64,000 bases of DNA from Bradyrhizobium cenepequi (GTDB taxonomy: Bacteria; Pseudomonadota; Alphaproteobacteria; Rhizobiales; Xanthobacteraceae), in NCBI RefSeq assembly GCF_020329485.1, contig NZ_JAGKJI010000029.1, forward strand, positions 25,024 through 89,023, written 5' to 3'. The notes below the pieces were generated by a model. That model had not been told where the DNA came from, did not search any database, and saw only the letters and a program-made list of their open reading frames with translations. The position numbers and the translations under genes are program-made. Shown piece after piece: positions 24,644 to 33,046 of the stretch; the stretch's first letter is position 1, and every line of letters starts with the position of its first letter.

Positions 24644-26509
24644 CTACTTCGATTGCGGCTCTGGCCTCTGCCACCAGGTTTCCGGCAAGTAGCCGGTCAG
24701 GGCAGTGCTCTCTGGCCGTTCTATCCGATTCCAGCGCGCAATCCATTGCTCCGCGACGTTAAACAGGGGAATAGCGTAGAAGCCTGACATCAGAGTGCGG
24801 TCCAGCGCTCGCACGGCCGCGACGAAGGCAGGGCGCTCCCGCGCCTCCAAGAGCGCGGCGATCAGGGTGTCGATCGCGGGATCTTTGGCGCCCATGTAAT
24901 TCCTGGTGCCGGTAATATCGGCGGCCTGGCTGCCCCAATAGAACGACTGCTCGTTGCCGGGCGACAGCGATTGATCCCAGCGGTTCTGGATCATGTCGAA
25001 CTCGTAGCCGAGCCGGCGCTGGTCGAACTGCACCGGATCGACGGCGCGCACGCGCGCCTCGATGCCGGCGCGCTTGAGGTCGCGCTGGTAGGCGAGTGCG
25101 ATCCGTTCCTGGTCGCGGGTCGTCACCAGGATTTCGAAGGCAAACGGCGCCTTGGTCGTGCGGTTGCGCAAGACGGTGCCGTCGAGCTCGTAGCCGGCCT
25201 CCGAGAGAAGCGCCAGCGCGCTGCGCAGTGCGGTGCGATCGCGGCCCGAGCCGTCGCTGACCGGCAGGTGATAACTGCCGTCGAGAATGCCCGGTGCAAT
25301 ATGCGCGCCCACCCGCCGCAGCAATTCTCGCTCGCGCGAGTCGGCAGGGCGGCCATAGGCTGACAGTTCCGAGCCGGCGAAGAAGCTGCCGCTGCGGGCA
25401 TAGAGGCCAAAGAAGTAGTTACGGTTGATCCATTCGAAATCGAACAGGAGCGTCAGCGCCTTCCGCACGCGGACGTCTGCAAACAGCGCACGGCGGGTGT
25501 TGAACACCAGGAATTCGGAAGGTTGCGGCAGCCCGGTCTTGATGGTGTCGCGGATCACTTCGCCGTTGCGGGCGGCGGGAAAATCATAGCCGTCGTGCCA
25601 GCGCAGGGGCTCGGCCTCGACGCGAAAATCGTAGAGGCCGCGCTTGAAAGCCTCGAACTGGCCATTGGCCTCGCGGTAGAAATCCAGCCGGATCTCGTCG
25701 AAATTATAGAGACCGCGATTGACCGGAAGGTCACGGCCCCAATAATCCGGATTGCGCACCAGCATGACGCTTGCGCCGGGCTTCACCGCGCCGATGCGAT
25801 AGGGGCCGGAGCCGATCGGCCGCTTCATCGTGGTGTCCTCGAAAGTAGCGGGATCTACCGCGTGTTTCGGCAACACCGGCATCAGTCCGAGGATCAGCGG
25901 CAGTTCACGGTCATCGGCGCCGCGGAGGTCGAAGCGCACCGTGAGCGGGTCGGGAGAATCGGCTTTCGCGACCTTGGCATAATATTGTCGGTGGTTGGGA
26001 CGGCCGTGGTCGCGCAACAGCGCCCAGGAGAACAGCACGTCCTCGGCCGTGACGGGCTTGCCGTCGGAGAAGCGGGCGCGGGGATCGAGATGGAAGGTGA
26101 CGTAGCTCCTTGCATCGTCGGTCTCGACCGTCTTGGCGAGCAGGCCGTAGAGCGTGAACGGCTCGTCATTGCCACGCGCGAGCAGGCTCTCGACGACGAA
26201 GCCCCTGATCTGCTGCACGGCCAGACCACGCACGATCAGGGGGTTGAGGCTGTCGAACGTTCCAAGGATGCCCCAGGTCAGCCGCCCGCCCTTGGGCGCA
26301 TCGGGGTTGGCGTAGGGCATGTGGGTGAAATCGGCCGGCAGCGCCGGCGCGCCGTGCATCGCGATGGCGTAGCTTTCCGCCGCCCGCGCCGGGGCGTTAC
26401 CGATCCAGGCGAAGGCGATACTGAGACCCAGCGCGGCAAGCCCGCCACGCCCTAATGCAACCCAGGAAACGCGTGCAGCAACGCGTCGATCTGATTCGCG
26501 AAATTTCAC
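24644..26509 (-). CDS. ABC transporter substrate-binding protein, family 5 (YejA-like)
   Basis: A 621-residue periplasmic oligopeptide-type binding protein. It has a signal peptide (hydrophobic stretch ending APARAAES), the domain start YAIAMHGAPALPADFTHMPY, and the family-5 pattern FDSLNPLIVRG, FTLYGLLAKTVETDD and FHLDPRARFSDGKPVTAEDV. The start chosen is GTG at 26509; longer in-frame readings are Arg-rich and unlikely. YejA-type proteins feed the YejBEF transporter with peptides such as microcins, but no permease genes are adjacent, so its partner must be encoded elsewhere. It diverges from ialB. Confidence 0.85.
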   Translation of the reverse strand: MKFRESDRRVAARVSWVALGRGGLAALGLSIAFAWIGNAPARAAESYAIAMHGAPALPADFTHMPYANPDAPKGGRLTWGILGTFDSLNPLIVRGLAVQQIRGFVVESLLARGNDEPFTLYGLLAKTVETDDARSYVTFHLDPRARFSDGKPVTAEDVLFSWALLRDHGRPNHRQYYAKVAKADSPDPLTVRFDLRGADDRELPLILGLMPVLPKHAVDPATFEDTTMKRPIGSGPYRIGAVKPGASVMLVRNPDYWGRDLPVNRGLYNFDEIRLDFYREANGQFEAFKRGLYDFRVEAEPLRWHDGYDFPAARNGEVIRDTIKTGLPQPSEFLVFNTRRALFADVRVRKALTLLFDFEWINRNYFFGLYARSGSFFAGSELSAYGRPADSRERELLRRVGAHIAPGILDGSYHLPVSDGSGRDRTALRSALALLSEAGYELDGTVLRNRTTKAPFAFEILVTTRDQERIALAYQRDLKRAGIEARVRAVDPVQFDQRRLGYEFDMIQNRWDQSLSPGNEQSFYWGSQAADITGTRNYMGAKDPAIDTLIAALLEARERPAFVAAVRALDRTLMSGFYAIPLFNVAEQWIARWNRIERPESTALTGYLPETWWQRPEPQSK

Positions 26510-26736
26510 GGAACGAGCTTTAGCACAGGAGCTTGCAACTCGCCGTGACGTTGGGCAAATATGCTTGTCGGCATTGATCTTTTCGTCTGCCGCTGTATTG
26601 AAGGCGTGCAATTGAACAAGGCGGCAACGCCTGTCACGTATCCGCCTCAATTGACTAGGAGACAGCCGCCCCAAACGGCTAGGTGTCGGTGCCTGCAGCG
26701 GTTTCGGGCGCCGCCGTTGAGAAAGGGTTTTCCGCA

Positions 26737-27546
26737 ATGAATTTCCGTATCTTGGCCGCGTCGGCCCGGCCGCGTGGGCGAATTTTCGCCGCCTTGGCAG
26801 CGACGGCCCTGTCCGCCGCAGTGCTGGTTCCCGAGGCGGGTGCCCAGCAGCCGGCGGCGCCGAAAGCGGCGCCCAAGGCGACGCCGAAGGCCGCGCCCAA
26901 GGCGCCGGCGGCCCAGGCTCAGCCGCCCGCCCAGGGCGCTCCCGGTGCGCAAGCCCAGCCGCAGCAGCCGCCCCAGGAGCAGCAGCAGGTCCAGCTCATC
27001 TACGCGCCCTGGACCAAGTTCTGCCTCAAGGGCCAGGATGCCAACGCCAAGCAGGTCTGCTTCACGGGCAAGGACGGCCGTATCGAGTCCGGCCAGCCGG
27101 TGATCGCAGCCGTGATCATCGAGCCGGAAGGGGAGCCGAAGAAGATCCTGCGCGTGACGCTGCCGCTCGGCATGCAGCTCGTGCACGGCACCCGCATCAT
27201 CGTCGACAACAACCCGCCGCAGCAGGCGCCCTATGTGATCTGCTTCGCCAATGGTTGCATGTCGGACTATGAAGCGACCCCCGAACTCCTCAACAACCTG
27301 AAGAAGGGCCAGAACCTGGTGGTGCAGGCGATCAACGCCAACGGTGCGCCGCTGACGTTGCCGCTGCCGCTCGTCAACGAGTTCGCCAAGGCCTATGACG
27401 GCCCGCCGACCGATCCGAAGGTGTTCGAGGAAAATCAGAAGAAGCTGCAGGAAGAGCTGCAGAAGCGCGCTGAAGAGGCCCGCAAGAAGCTCGAGGCGAA
27501 TCCGTCCGCAACGGGTGTCTCCAGCCCGCCTCCGGCGGCGAAGTAG
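26737..27546 (+). CDS. Invasion-associated locus B (IalB) family protein
   Basis: This 269-residue exported protein has a signal peptide ending at about EAGAQQ, a repetitive Pro/Ala/Lys and then Pro/Gln-rich linker (about 35-85), and an IalB-type domain beginning IYAPWTKFCLKG and containing VCFTGKDGRIESGQP, LRVTLPLGMQLVHGTRIIVD, YVICFANGCMSDYEATPELL and LVVQAINANGAPLTLPLPL. Four Cys in the domain could make two disulfides. IalB was named from Bartonella, but homologues in free-living rhizobia are common and the role is unclear. A Lys/Glu-rich helix ends the protein. AAGGG precedes the ATG at 26737. A terminator follows. Confidence 0.9.
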   Translation: MNFRILAASARPRGRIFAALAATALSAAVLVPEAGAQQPAAPKAAPKATPKAAPKAPAAQAQPPAQGAPGAQAQPQQPPQEQQQVQLIYAPWTKFCLKGQDANAKQVCFTGKDGRIESGQPVIAAVIIEPEGEPKKILRVTLPLGMQLVHGTRIIVDNNPPQQAPYVICFANGCMSDYEATPELLNNLKKGQNLVVQAINANGAPLTLPLPLVNEFAKAYDGPPTDPKVFEENQKKLQEELQKRAEEARKKLEANPSATGVSSPPPAAK

Positions 27547-27570
27547 CGGCAGGTTTCTCGTAACAAATCA

Positions 27571-27600
27571 AAGGCGCTCCGGACGGGGCGCCTTCTTTCT
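27571..27600 (+). terminator. Intrinsic terminator after the IalB gene
   Basis: AAGGCGC pairs with GCGCCTT around a short GC-rich loop, followed by the T-rich run CTTTCTT. It begins 25 bases after the stop codon. Confidence 0.8.
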
Positions 27601-27660
27601 TACGGGAGAGATCTGATCGGCGCTGCGATGATGCGGTGCGGCATCCGCATCGCGAGAGAG

Positions 27661-27993
27661 CTAGTTCAGCGAGGGATTGCGCGGACGGTAGCCGCCGGAC
27701 TTGTCCTGGACGAAGATCTCGGCGACCTGGGAGTGCCGGATCGGTTCGCCGGAATCGTCGGGCAGCAGGTTCTGCTCGGAGACGTAGGCCACGTATTCGG
27801 TCTCCGCGTTTTCCGCGAGCAGGTGATAAAAGGGCTGATCCTTGTGCGGCCGCACCTCTTCGGGGATCGACAGCCACCATTCCTCGGTGTTGTTGAATTC
27901 CGGATCGATGTCAAAGATCACGCCGCGGAAGGAAAATACCCGGTGGCGGACGATCTGCCCAATCTGGAACTTGGCGGTACGCGCTTTTATCAT
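27661..27993 (-). CDS. hspQ: Heat shock protein HspQ
   Basis: HspQ (hemimethylated DNA-binding/YccV-like family) modulates Lon proteolysis and DnaA stability in E. coli. The 110-residue protein shows the family core: KFQIGQIVRHRVFSFRGVIF, DIDPEFNNTEEWW, then KDQPFYHLLAENAETEYVAY and VSEQNLLPDDSGEPIRH. I chose the ATG at 27993 (MIKARTAKF); an in-frame ATG six codons upstream is possible. It converges with the IalB gene, whose terminator lies between them. Confidence 0.92.
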   Translation of the reverse strand: MIKARTAKFQIGQIVRHRVFSFRGVIFDIDPEFNNTEEWWLSIPEEVRPHKDQPFYHLLAENAETEYVAYVSEQNLLPDDSGEPIRHSQVAEIFVQDKSGGYRPRNPSLN

Positions 27994-28111
27994 AGCTCGT
28001 CGATAGACCATGATGGCGGCGGATGCTAGGGGCAAGCGCGCGAATTAACTTCGCGCTTCCTGCCGGAATTTCCGGCATTTCCCCTGAAAAATCCCCAAAA
28101 AGACGCCTTCC

Positions 28112-29065
28112 GTGGTCGATATCCTCAATCTCGCGCTGCCTTACTTTGGGCTGATCTTCATCGGTTTCGCCTGCGGCAAAGCCAAGAGCCTGCCTGAATC
28201 AGGGCTTGCCTGGATGAATTTCTTCCTGCTCTACGTCTCGCTGCCGGCGCTTCTGTTCAGCATCATGTCGAAGACGCCGTTCTCAGAGCTCAACAACCCG
28301 CCGTTCCTGGTTGCGACCACCCTCGGAACCGTGATCGCCTTTTTCCTGGCGATGCTGATCGCCAAGCTGTTGGGGCGGCTGTCGCTGCGCGAGGCGACGC
28401 TTGCGGGACTCTCCGGCGCCTATGGCAATATCGGCTATATGGGCCCGGGCCTGGCGCTCGCGGTGTTGGGGCCGAAGGCTGCGGCGCCGACCGCGCTGAT
28501 CTTCTGCTGTGACAGCATCTTCCTGTTCTCGATCGTGCCGCTTTTGATCGAACTGACGGACCGCGACCATCCCTCGCTCCTGCACGCGCTCCGGGTGGTG
28601 GTGCGTCAGATCGTGCTGAACCCGCTGATCATGGCGGCGTGCTTCGGCGCGCTTGCCGCGGCGCTGCACCTGCGCTTTCCGGTTGCACTGGATAATACGC
28701 TATTGTTCCTGCAGAACGCCGCGGCGCCGGTGGCGCTGTTCGTGCTCGGCGTCACGGTCGCGCTGCGGCCGCTCGATCGGATTCCGTGGGACGTGCCGGG
28801 CATGATTGCCGTCAAGCTTCTGGTCCATCCGTTGCTTGCTCTTGGACTGATGCTGGCGTTCGGCCCCTTCACGCAGCCTTGGGCGGCGACGGCGGTGCTG
28901 ATGGCGTCACTGCCGCCGGCGCTGAACGTGTTCGTGATCGCCCAACAGAACGACACCTGGGTCAAGCCGGCCTCGGTCGCCGTGCTGGTGGGCACGTTTG
29001 CCTCAGTCGTCACGCTGACCAGCGTGATGTGGGTGCTGCAGAGCGGACGGCTGAGTTTTCCCTAA
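28112..29065 (+). CDS. AEC family (auxin efflux carrier-like) transporter
   Basis: A 317-residue membrane protein with about ten hydrophobic segments, the normal size for the AEC family. Typical segments are LALPYFGLIFIGFACGKAKS at the N-terminus, GAYGNIGYMGPGLAL (the family's conserved central motif) and the C-terminal ASLPPALNVFVIAQQNDTW. AEC proteins export small organic acids, for example malonate or malate. The start is GTG at 28112. The last four bases overlap the 3' end of the convergent ubiH-type gene. Confidence 0.88.
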   Translation: MVDILNLALPYFGLIFIGFACGKAKSLPESGLAWMNFFLLYVSLPALLFSIMSKTPFSELNNPPFLVATTLGTVIAFFLAMLIAKLLGRLSLREATLAGLSGAYGNIGYMGPGLALAVLGPKAAAPTALIFCCDSIFLFSIVPLLIELTDRDHPSLLHALRVVVRQIVLNPLIMAACFGALAAALHLRFPVALDNTLLFLQNAAAPVALFVLGVTVALRPLDRIPWDVPGMIAVKLLVHPLLALGLMLAFGPFTQPWAATAVLMASLPPALNVFVIAQQNDTWVKPASVAVLVGTFASVVTLTSVMWVLQSGRLSFP

Positions 29066-30255
29066 AGAGCTTCGCGCCGCCACGAGGGCGCGAGTCCCTC
29101 ACGCATGGCGAGCCGCCGAAGCGGGCCGATCGATCCGATCAGATGCAGGCCCGCGGCGCGCATTGACTGCATGGGGAGGAAATCGCTGAGCAGCGAGCGG
29201 TTGGCGAGATCGATGAGAAAGGTCCGGCTCATGACATCGCTCCGCCGCGCCGACTGGTAGCGTGCCAATACCTGCGACGAGCCGGGATCCTCGCCATGCG
29301 CGAGCGCTTCGCCGGCGAGTTTGGCGATATCCGTGGCGTCTCGCAACCCAAGGTTGAGACCCTGCGCGCCGATCGGCGGCACGACATGAGCGGATTCGCC
29401 AACCAGCGCGATCCGGTTCCGGGCGAATTGCCGGGGCTGTTCGATTGCCAGCGGAAATACATTACGCCCCGGCTCGACCTCGACACGGCCGAAAATCGAG
29501 TGCGACCGCTTCTCGGCGGCCTCAGACAGTTCCGCATCAGCGAGCGCCATCAGCCGCCCGGCTTCCGCGCGCGAGGAAACCCAGACCACGCTGCAGCGGT
29601 TGCCGGGCAGGGGCACGAACACGACGGGTCCGTGCTGCGTGTGGAATTCGGTCGAGATGTTTTTGTGCGGGTGCGAGTGGATGATGTTGAAGGTCAGGGC
29701 CGACTGCTTCAGCTCGCGATGGCTCATGTCGATGCCGGCGGCCTCACGCGACTGCGACTGCCGGCCGTCCGCGCCGATCACCAGCCGCGCCGCCAGCGGC
29801 TCGCCGCGGCCGCTCCGGATCGTGACGATGGCTTCTTCCGGATTGATGATCTCGGCCTCGTCGTCGAAGCGCGCAAGACCGGGTAGTTCCGCCGCACGTT
29901 GTTCCAACGCCGCAATCAACGAGCGGTTGTCGACGTTGAAGCCGAATTGCTCGAGGCCGATCTCATCCGCGGAGAACCTGACTTCGGGCGCGCGGATCAG
30001 CCGCCCGGTGTCGTCGACCAGCCGCATCACCTTCAGCGCCGCGGCCTTGTCGGCCAGGCGCCGCCAGACATCCAGCCGTTCGAGCAGGTCGACGGAGGCG
30101 CCGAGCAGCGCCGTGGTGCGGTTGTCTGCATAGGGGGCGCGGCGGGCGAGCAGGGCGGTCTTCGCCCCGGCATCCGCAAGCGCGATTGCGGCGGTCAGCC
30201 CTGCGGGGCCGCCGCCGATGACCACTGCGTCATAGACATGAGAAGCATCGCTCAT
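29062..30255 (-). CDS. UbiH/UbiF-family FAD-dependent ubiquinone hydroxylase
   Basis: A 397-residue flavoprotein monooxygenase. It has the N-terminal dinucleotide motif DAVVIGGGPAGLTAAIALAD, the central VIGADGRQSQSREAAGI (the GD/ADG motif of this class), and the FAD motif IALVGESAHVVPPIGAQGLN, whose QGLN is diagnostic of UbiH/F/COQ6. It likely performs one ring hydroxylation in ubiquinone synthesis. Alphaproteobacteria use UbiL/UbiM or UbiH/F variants with different ring positions, and the specificity cannot be read from the sequence. Its 3' end overlaps the AEC gene by four bases. Confidence 0.88.
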   Translation of the reverse strand: MSDASHVYDAVVIGGGPAGLTAAIALADAGAKTALLARRAPYADNRTTALLGASVDLLERLDVWRRLADKAAALKVMRLVDDTGRLIRAPEVRFSADEIGLEQFGFNVDNRSLIAALEQRAAELPGLARFDDEAEIINPEEAIVTIRSGRGEPLAARLVIGADGRQSQSREAAGIDMSHRELKQSALTFNIIHSHPHKNISTEFHTQHGPVVFVPLPGNRCSVVWVSSRAEAGRLMALADAELSEAAEKRSHSIFGRVEVEPGRNVFPLAIEQPRQFARNRIALVGESAHVVPPIGAQGLNLGLRDATDIAKLAGEALAHGEDPGSSQVLARYQSARRSDVMSRTFLIDLANRSLLSDFLPMQSMRAAGLHLIGSIGPLRRLAMREGLAPSWRREAL

Positions 30256-30389
30256 ATCGGGACATTTGACGGGATCGGCAGCATTTTCAAGCCATCAAAT
30301 TCGCTAAAATCTTTCCACCGGTTTGCGCGGCGGAACGCCGCAAGCGCGGATATGCAAACATAGGCGATTCCTGATAGCACTTCCCGGCG

Positions 30390-31130
30390 ATGGAGATGGA
30401 TCAGACCAGCCAGCCAGCTACGTTTCCGGCATCGCTGCGAATGCGGATGGCGGCATTCTCTGTCCATATCTTCACCGCAATGGGCGCCGGCGTCGCGTTG
30501 CTCGCGCTGATGGAGGCCGTGCGCGAGCACTGGGCCAATATGTTCGGCTGGCTCGGGGTGGCGCTGGTCATCGATGCGATCGACGGCCCGATCGCGCGCA
30601 GGCTCGACGTGGTCCGGCTGCAGCCGAACTGGTCCGGCGAGGTGCTCGACCTCGTCGTCGATTTCGTCACCTATGTTTTCGTTCCCGCCTACGCGATCAC
30701 CGCGAGCCATTTGCTACTGCCACTGGCGGCTCCGATCCTCGGCATCGGCATCGTGATCTCGAGCGCGCTGTATTTTGCGGACCGCAGGATGAAGGCCGCC
30801 GACAATCATTTCCGCGGCTTTCCCGGCTTGTGGAACGCGGCGGCATTCTATCTGTTCCTGCTGCATCTGCCGCCGGTGTGGTCGAGCCTTGCCGTGGCGA
30901 TCCTGATCGCGCTCACCTTCGCGCCGTTCCACGTGCTGCATCCGGTGCGTGTGGCGCGGCTGCGCTGGCTGACGCTGTGGCTGATGGCCGCCGGAGCGGT
31001 GCTTGCGCTATACACGCTCGCCCGCGACTTCGATGTCGGCGCGCCGATCATCGTCGCGCTCTGCGCGATCGCCGCCTATGTCGTCGGCAGCGACGCCATC
31101 ATCCGGTTGATGAGGTCGCTGAGAACATGA
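30390..31130 (+). CDS. pcs: Phosphatidylcholine synthase
   Basis: Pcs condenses choline with CDP-diacylglycerol to form phosphatidylcholine, a major membrane lipid needed for symbiosis in Bradyrhizobium. The 246-residue protein has about eight membrane segments and the Pcs form of the CDP-alcohol phosphotransferase motif: Asp65-Gly66, Ala69-Arg70, Gly83, Asp87 and Asp91, with 12 residues between Arg and Gly, where other family members have eight. That spacing separates Pcs from phosphatidylglycerol synthases. Its stop overlaps the ATG of the TerC gene (ATGA). Confidence 0.9.
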   Translation: MEMDQTSQPATFPASLRMRMAAFSVHIFTAMGAGVALLALMEAVREHWANMFGWLGVALVIDAIDGPIARRLDVVRLQPNWSGEVLDLVVDFVTYVFVPAYAITASHLLLPLAAPILGIGIVISSALYFADRRMKAADNHFRGFPGLWNAAAFYLFLLHLPPVWSSLAVAILIALTFAPFHVLHPVRVARLRWLTLWLMAAGAVLALYTLARDFDVGAPIIVALCAIAAYVVGSDAIIRLMRSLRT

Positions 31131-31855
31131 TCGAACTGTTGGCCAGCCCGGAAGCGTGGGCGGCGCTGGTCACATTGACCGCGCTGGAGATCGTGCTCGG
31201 CATCGACAACGTGATCTTCCTGTCGGTACTGGTCTCCCGCATCCCGCCGCAACAGGCGAGACGCGCGCGGCAGATCGGATTGTTCCTGGCGCTCGTGTTC
31301 CGCATCCTGCTGCTCAGCCTGCTGGTGTGGCTGATCGGCTTGACGGAGCCGGTGATCACGGTAAGGGGGTTCGCGCTGTCCTGGCGCGACATCATCTTGA
31401 TCGGCGGCGGGCTTTTCCTGATCGCAAAGGCGACGCATGAGATCCATGGTGAAGTCGAAGCGCGGGAGGGCGAGGAACAGGCGACGCCCGGCGGCGGCAG
31501 CGCCTTCTTCTGGGTGATCGTCCAGATCATCATCGTCGACATGGTGTTCTCGCTGGACTCGATCATTACGGCGATCGGCATGGCGCAGGATTTGGAGATC
31601 ATGATCGCGGCTGTCGTGATCGCCTGCATCGTCATGTACGTCTCGTCAGGTCCGGTGGCGCGTTTCGTCGCGGAGTATCCGACCACCAAGATGCTGGCGC
31701 TGGCATTCCTGGTGCTGATCGGCGTGGCCCTGGTCGCCGATGGTTTCCACTTCCACATCCCCCGCGGCTACATCTATTTCGCGATGGCGTTCGCCGCCGC
31801 GGTGGAGATGTTCAACGTGCTGGCGAGGCGCAACCGGAGGAAGGTGGTCAGGTAG
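31127..31855 (+). CDS. TerC family integral membrane protein
   Basis: A 242-residue membrane protein beginning MIELLASPEAWAALVTL. It has the family's two conserved acidic membrane motifs: TALEIVLGIDNVIFLSVL and IIVDMVFSLDSIITAIG. The middle hydrophilic loop is rich in Glu and Gly, and the C-terminus is basic. TerC-family proteins are linked to metal-ion export (notably Mn2+ or Ca2+) and tellurite resistance. The ATG overlaps the pcs stop codon, so the two are translationally coupled. A longer in-frame reading extends far upstream through pcs and is an artefact. Confidence 0.88.
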   Translation: MIELLASPEAWAALVTLTALEIVLGIDNVIFLSVLVSRIPPQQARRARQIGLFLALVFRILLLSLLVWLIGLTEPVITVRGFALSWRDIILIGGGLFLIAKATHEIHGEVEAREGEEQATPGGGSAFFWVIVQIIIVDMVFSLDSIITAIGMAQDLEIMIAAVVIACIVMYVSSGPVARFVAEYPTTKMLALAFLVLIGVALVADGFHFHIPRGYIYFAMAFAAAVEMFNVLARRNRRKVVR

Positions 31856-31937
31856 CCGATCTGGCCCGCGAGTTGACAACGGGGCGCTGATGGCTTTCGG
31901 TTCGGGGCCAGCGAGATAGTTGAGGGGAGAGCCCGAC

Positions 31938-32912
31938 ATGACCAAGGCCGTGCGCGTGCACAAGGTGGGAGGCCCGGAAGTCCTCACTTACGAGGGTGTC
32001 GAGGTGCCGGCGCCGGCGGCGGGCGAGGTGCGGATTCGCCAGCACGCGATCGGGCTCAATTTCATCGACGTCTATTTCCGCACCGGCCTCTACAAGGCGC
32101 CCGGCCTTCCCTTCATCGCCGGTAACGAGGCGGCAGGCGAGGTGGTTGCGGTCGGTCCCGGCGTGACCAATTTCCATCCCGGCGACCGCGTAGCCTATTA
32201 TTTCAATCTCGGCGGCTATACCACCGAGCGCGTCATCCCCGCCGACAAGGTGGTGAAGCTGCCCGACCACATCACCTATGAGCAGGGCGCGGTGCTGATG
32301 CTGAAGGGGCTGACGGTCTGGTATCTCCTGCACAAGACCTTCAAGGTGGAGCCGCACCACCGTGTACTGATTCATGCGGCCGCCGGCGGCATCGGATTGC
32401 TCGCCTGCCAATGGGCCCGCGCGATGGGCGCCCACGTGATCGGCACCGTCGGCTCGAAGGCGAAGGCCGATCTCGCGCTCGCCAACGGCTGCGATCACGT
32501 CATCCTTTACAATGAGGAGGATTTTGTCGCGCGGGTGAAGCAGATCAGCCGCGGCGAGCTCTGCGACGTCGTCTATGACGGCGTCGGCAAGACCACCTTC
32601 CCGGGCTCACTGTCGTGCCTGAAGCCGCGCGGCCTGTTCGTGAGCTTCGGCAACGCGTCCGGCCCAGTGCCGCCGTTCGCGCTCGCCGAACTCAACAATC
32701 ACGGCTCGCTGTTTGCGACCCGGCCGAAGCTCAACGACTATGTCGCCACCCGCAATGAATTGCTCGAAGGCGCCGACACGCTCTTTGCCGCCGTGATCAA
32801 CGGCAAGCTGCACGTCCCGATCAATCATGCTTACGCGTTGAAGGATGCCGCGCGTGCGCATATCGATCTGGAGAGCCGCGCGACCACGGGGGCGTCGATC
32901 CTGAGGCCGTAA
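31938..32912 (+). CDS. Quinone oxidoreductase (zinc-independent MDR family)
   Basis: This 324-residue NADPH-dependent enzyme starts at an ATG with GGGGAG upstream (31938). It has the GroES-like N-terminus (VRIRQHAIGLNFIDVYFRTG), VGPGVTNFHPGDRVAYY and the Rossmann motif AAAGGIGLLACQWARAMGAH. No zinc-ligand Cys cluster is present, which places it with the QOR/zeta-crystallin group that reduces quinones or enones. It lies about 80 bases after the TerC gene and is followed by an intergenic palindrome. Confidence 0.9.
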   Translation: MTKAVRVHKVGGPEVLTYEGVEVPAPAAGEVRIRQHAIGLNFIDVYFRTGLYKAPGLPFIAGNEAAGEVVAVGPGVTNFHPGDRVAYYFNLGGYTTERVIPADKVVKLPDHITYEQGAVLMLKGLTVWYLLHKTFKVEPHHRVLIHAAAGGIGLLACQWARAMGAHVIGTVGSKAKADLALANGCDHVILYNEEDFVARVKQISRGELCDVVYDGVGKTTFPGSLSCLKPRGLFVSFGNASGPVPPFALAELNNHGSLFATRPKLNDYVATRNELLEGADTLFAAVINGKLHVPINHAYALKDAARAHIDLESRATTGASILRP

Positions 32913-32915
32913 TCC

Positions 32916-33036
32916 GTCATTGCTAGCCACCGGGTCGGCGCGCAGCGCCGCCCGATGACAGGCTCCGCGAAGCAATCCATCCCTCCCCACGTGCGGACAG
33001 AACGGATTGCTTCGTCGCTTCGCTCCTCGCAATGAC
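32916..33036. repeat. Palindromic intergenic repeat (GTCATTGC family), copy 2
   Basis: The ends GTCATTGC and GCAATGAC are inverted, and the inner segments AGCAATCCATCC and GGATTGCTTCGTCGCTTCGC match the arms of the copy at 14158-14242. The left half is interrupted by unrelated GC-rich sequence, so this copy is longer and more decayed. It lies between two convergent genes. Confidence 0.75.
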
Positions 33037-33046
33037 GGCGAGACGG

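Noticed and set aside
30323..31855. A single 510-codon gene covering pcs and terC
   Set aside because: The first two-thirds is an out-of-frame reading of pcs; the real TerC gene starts at the overlapping ATG at 31127.
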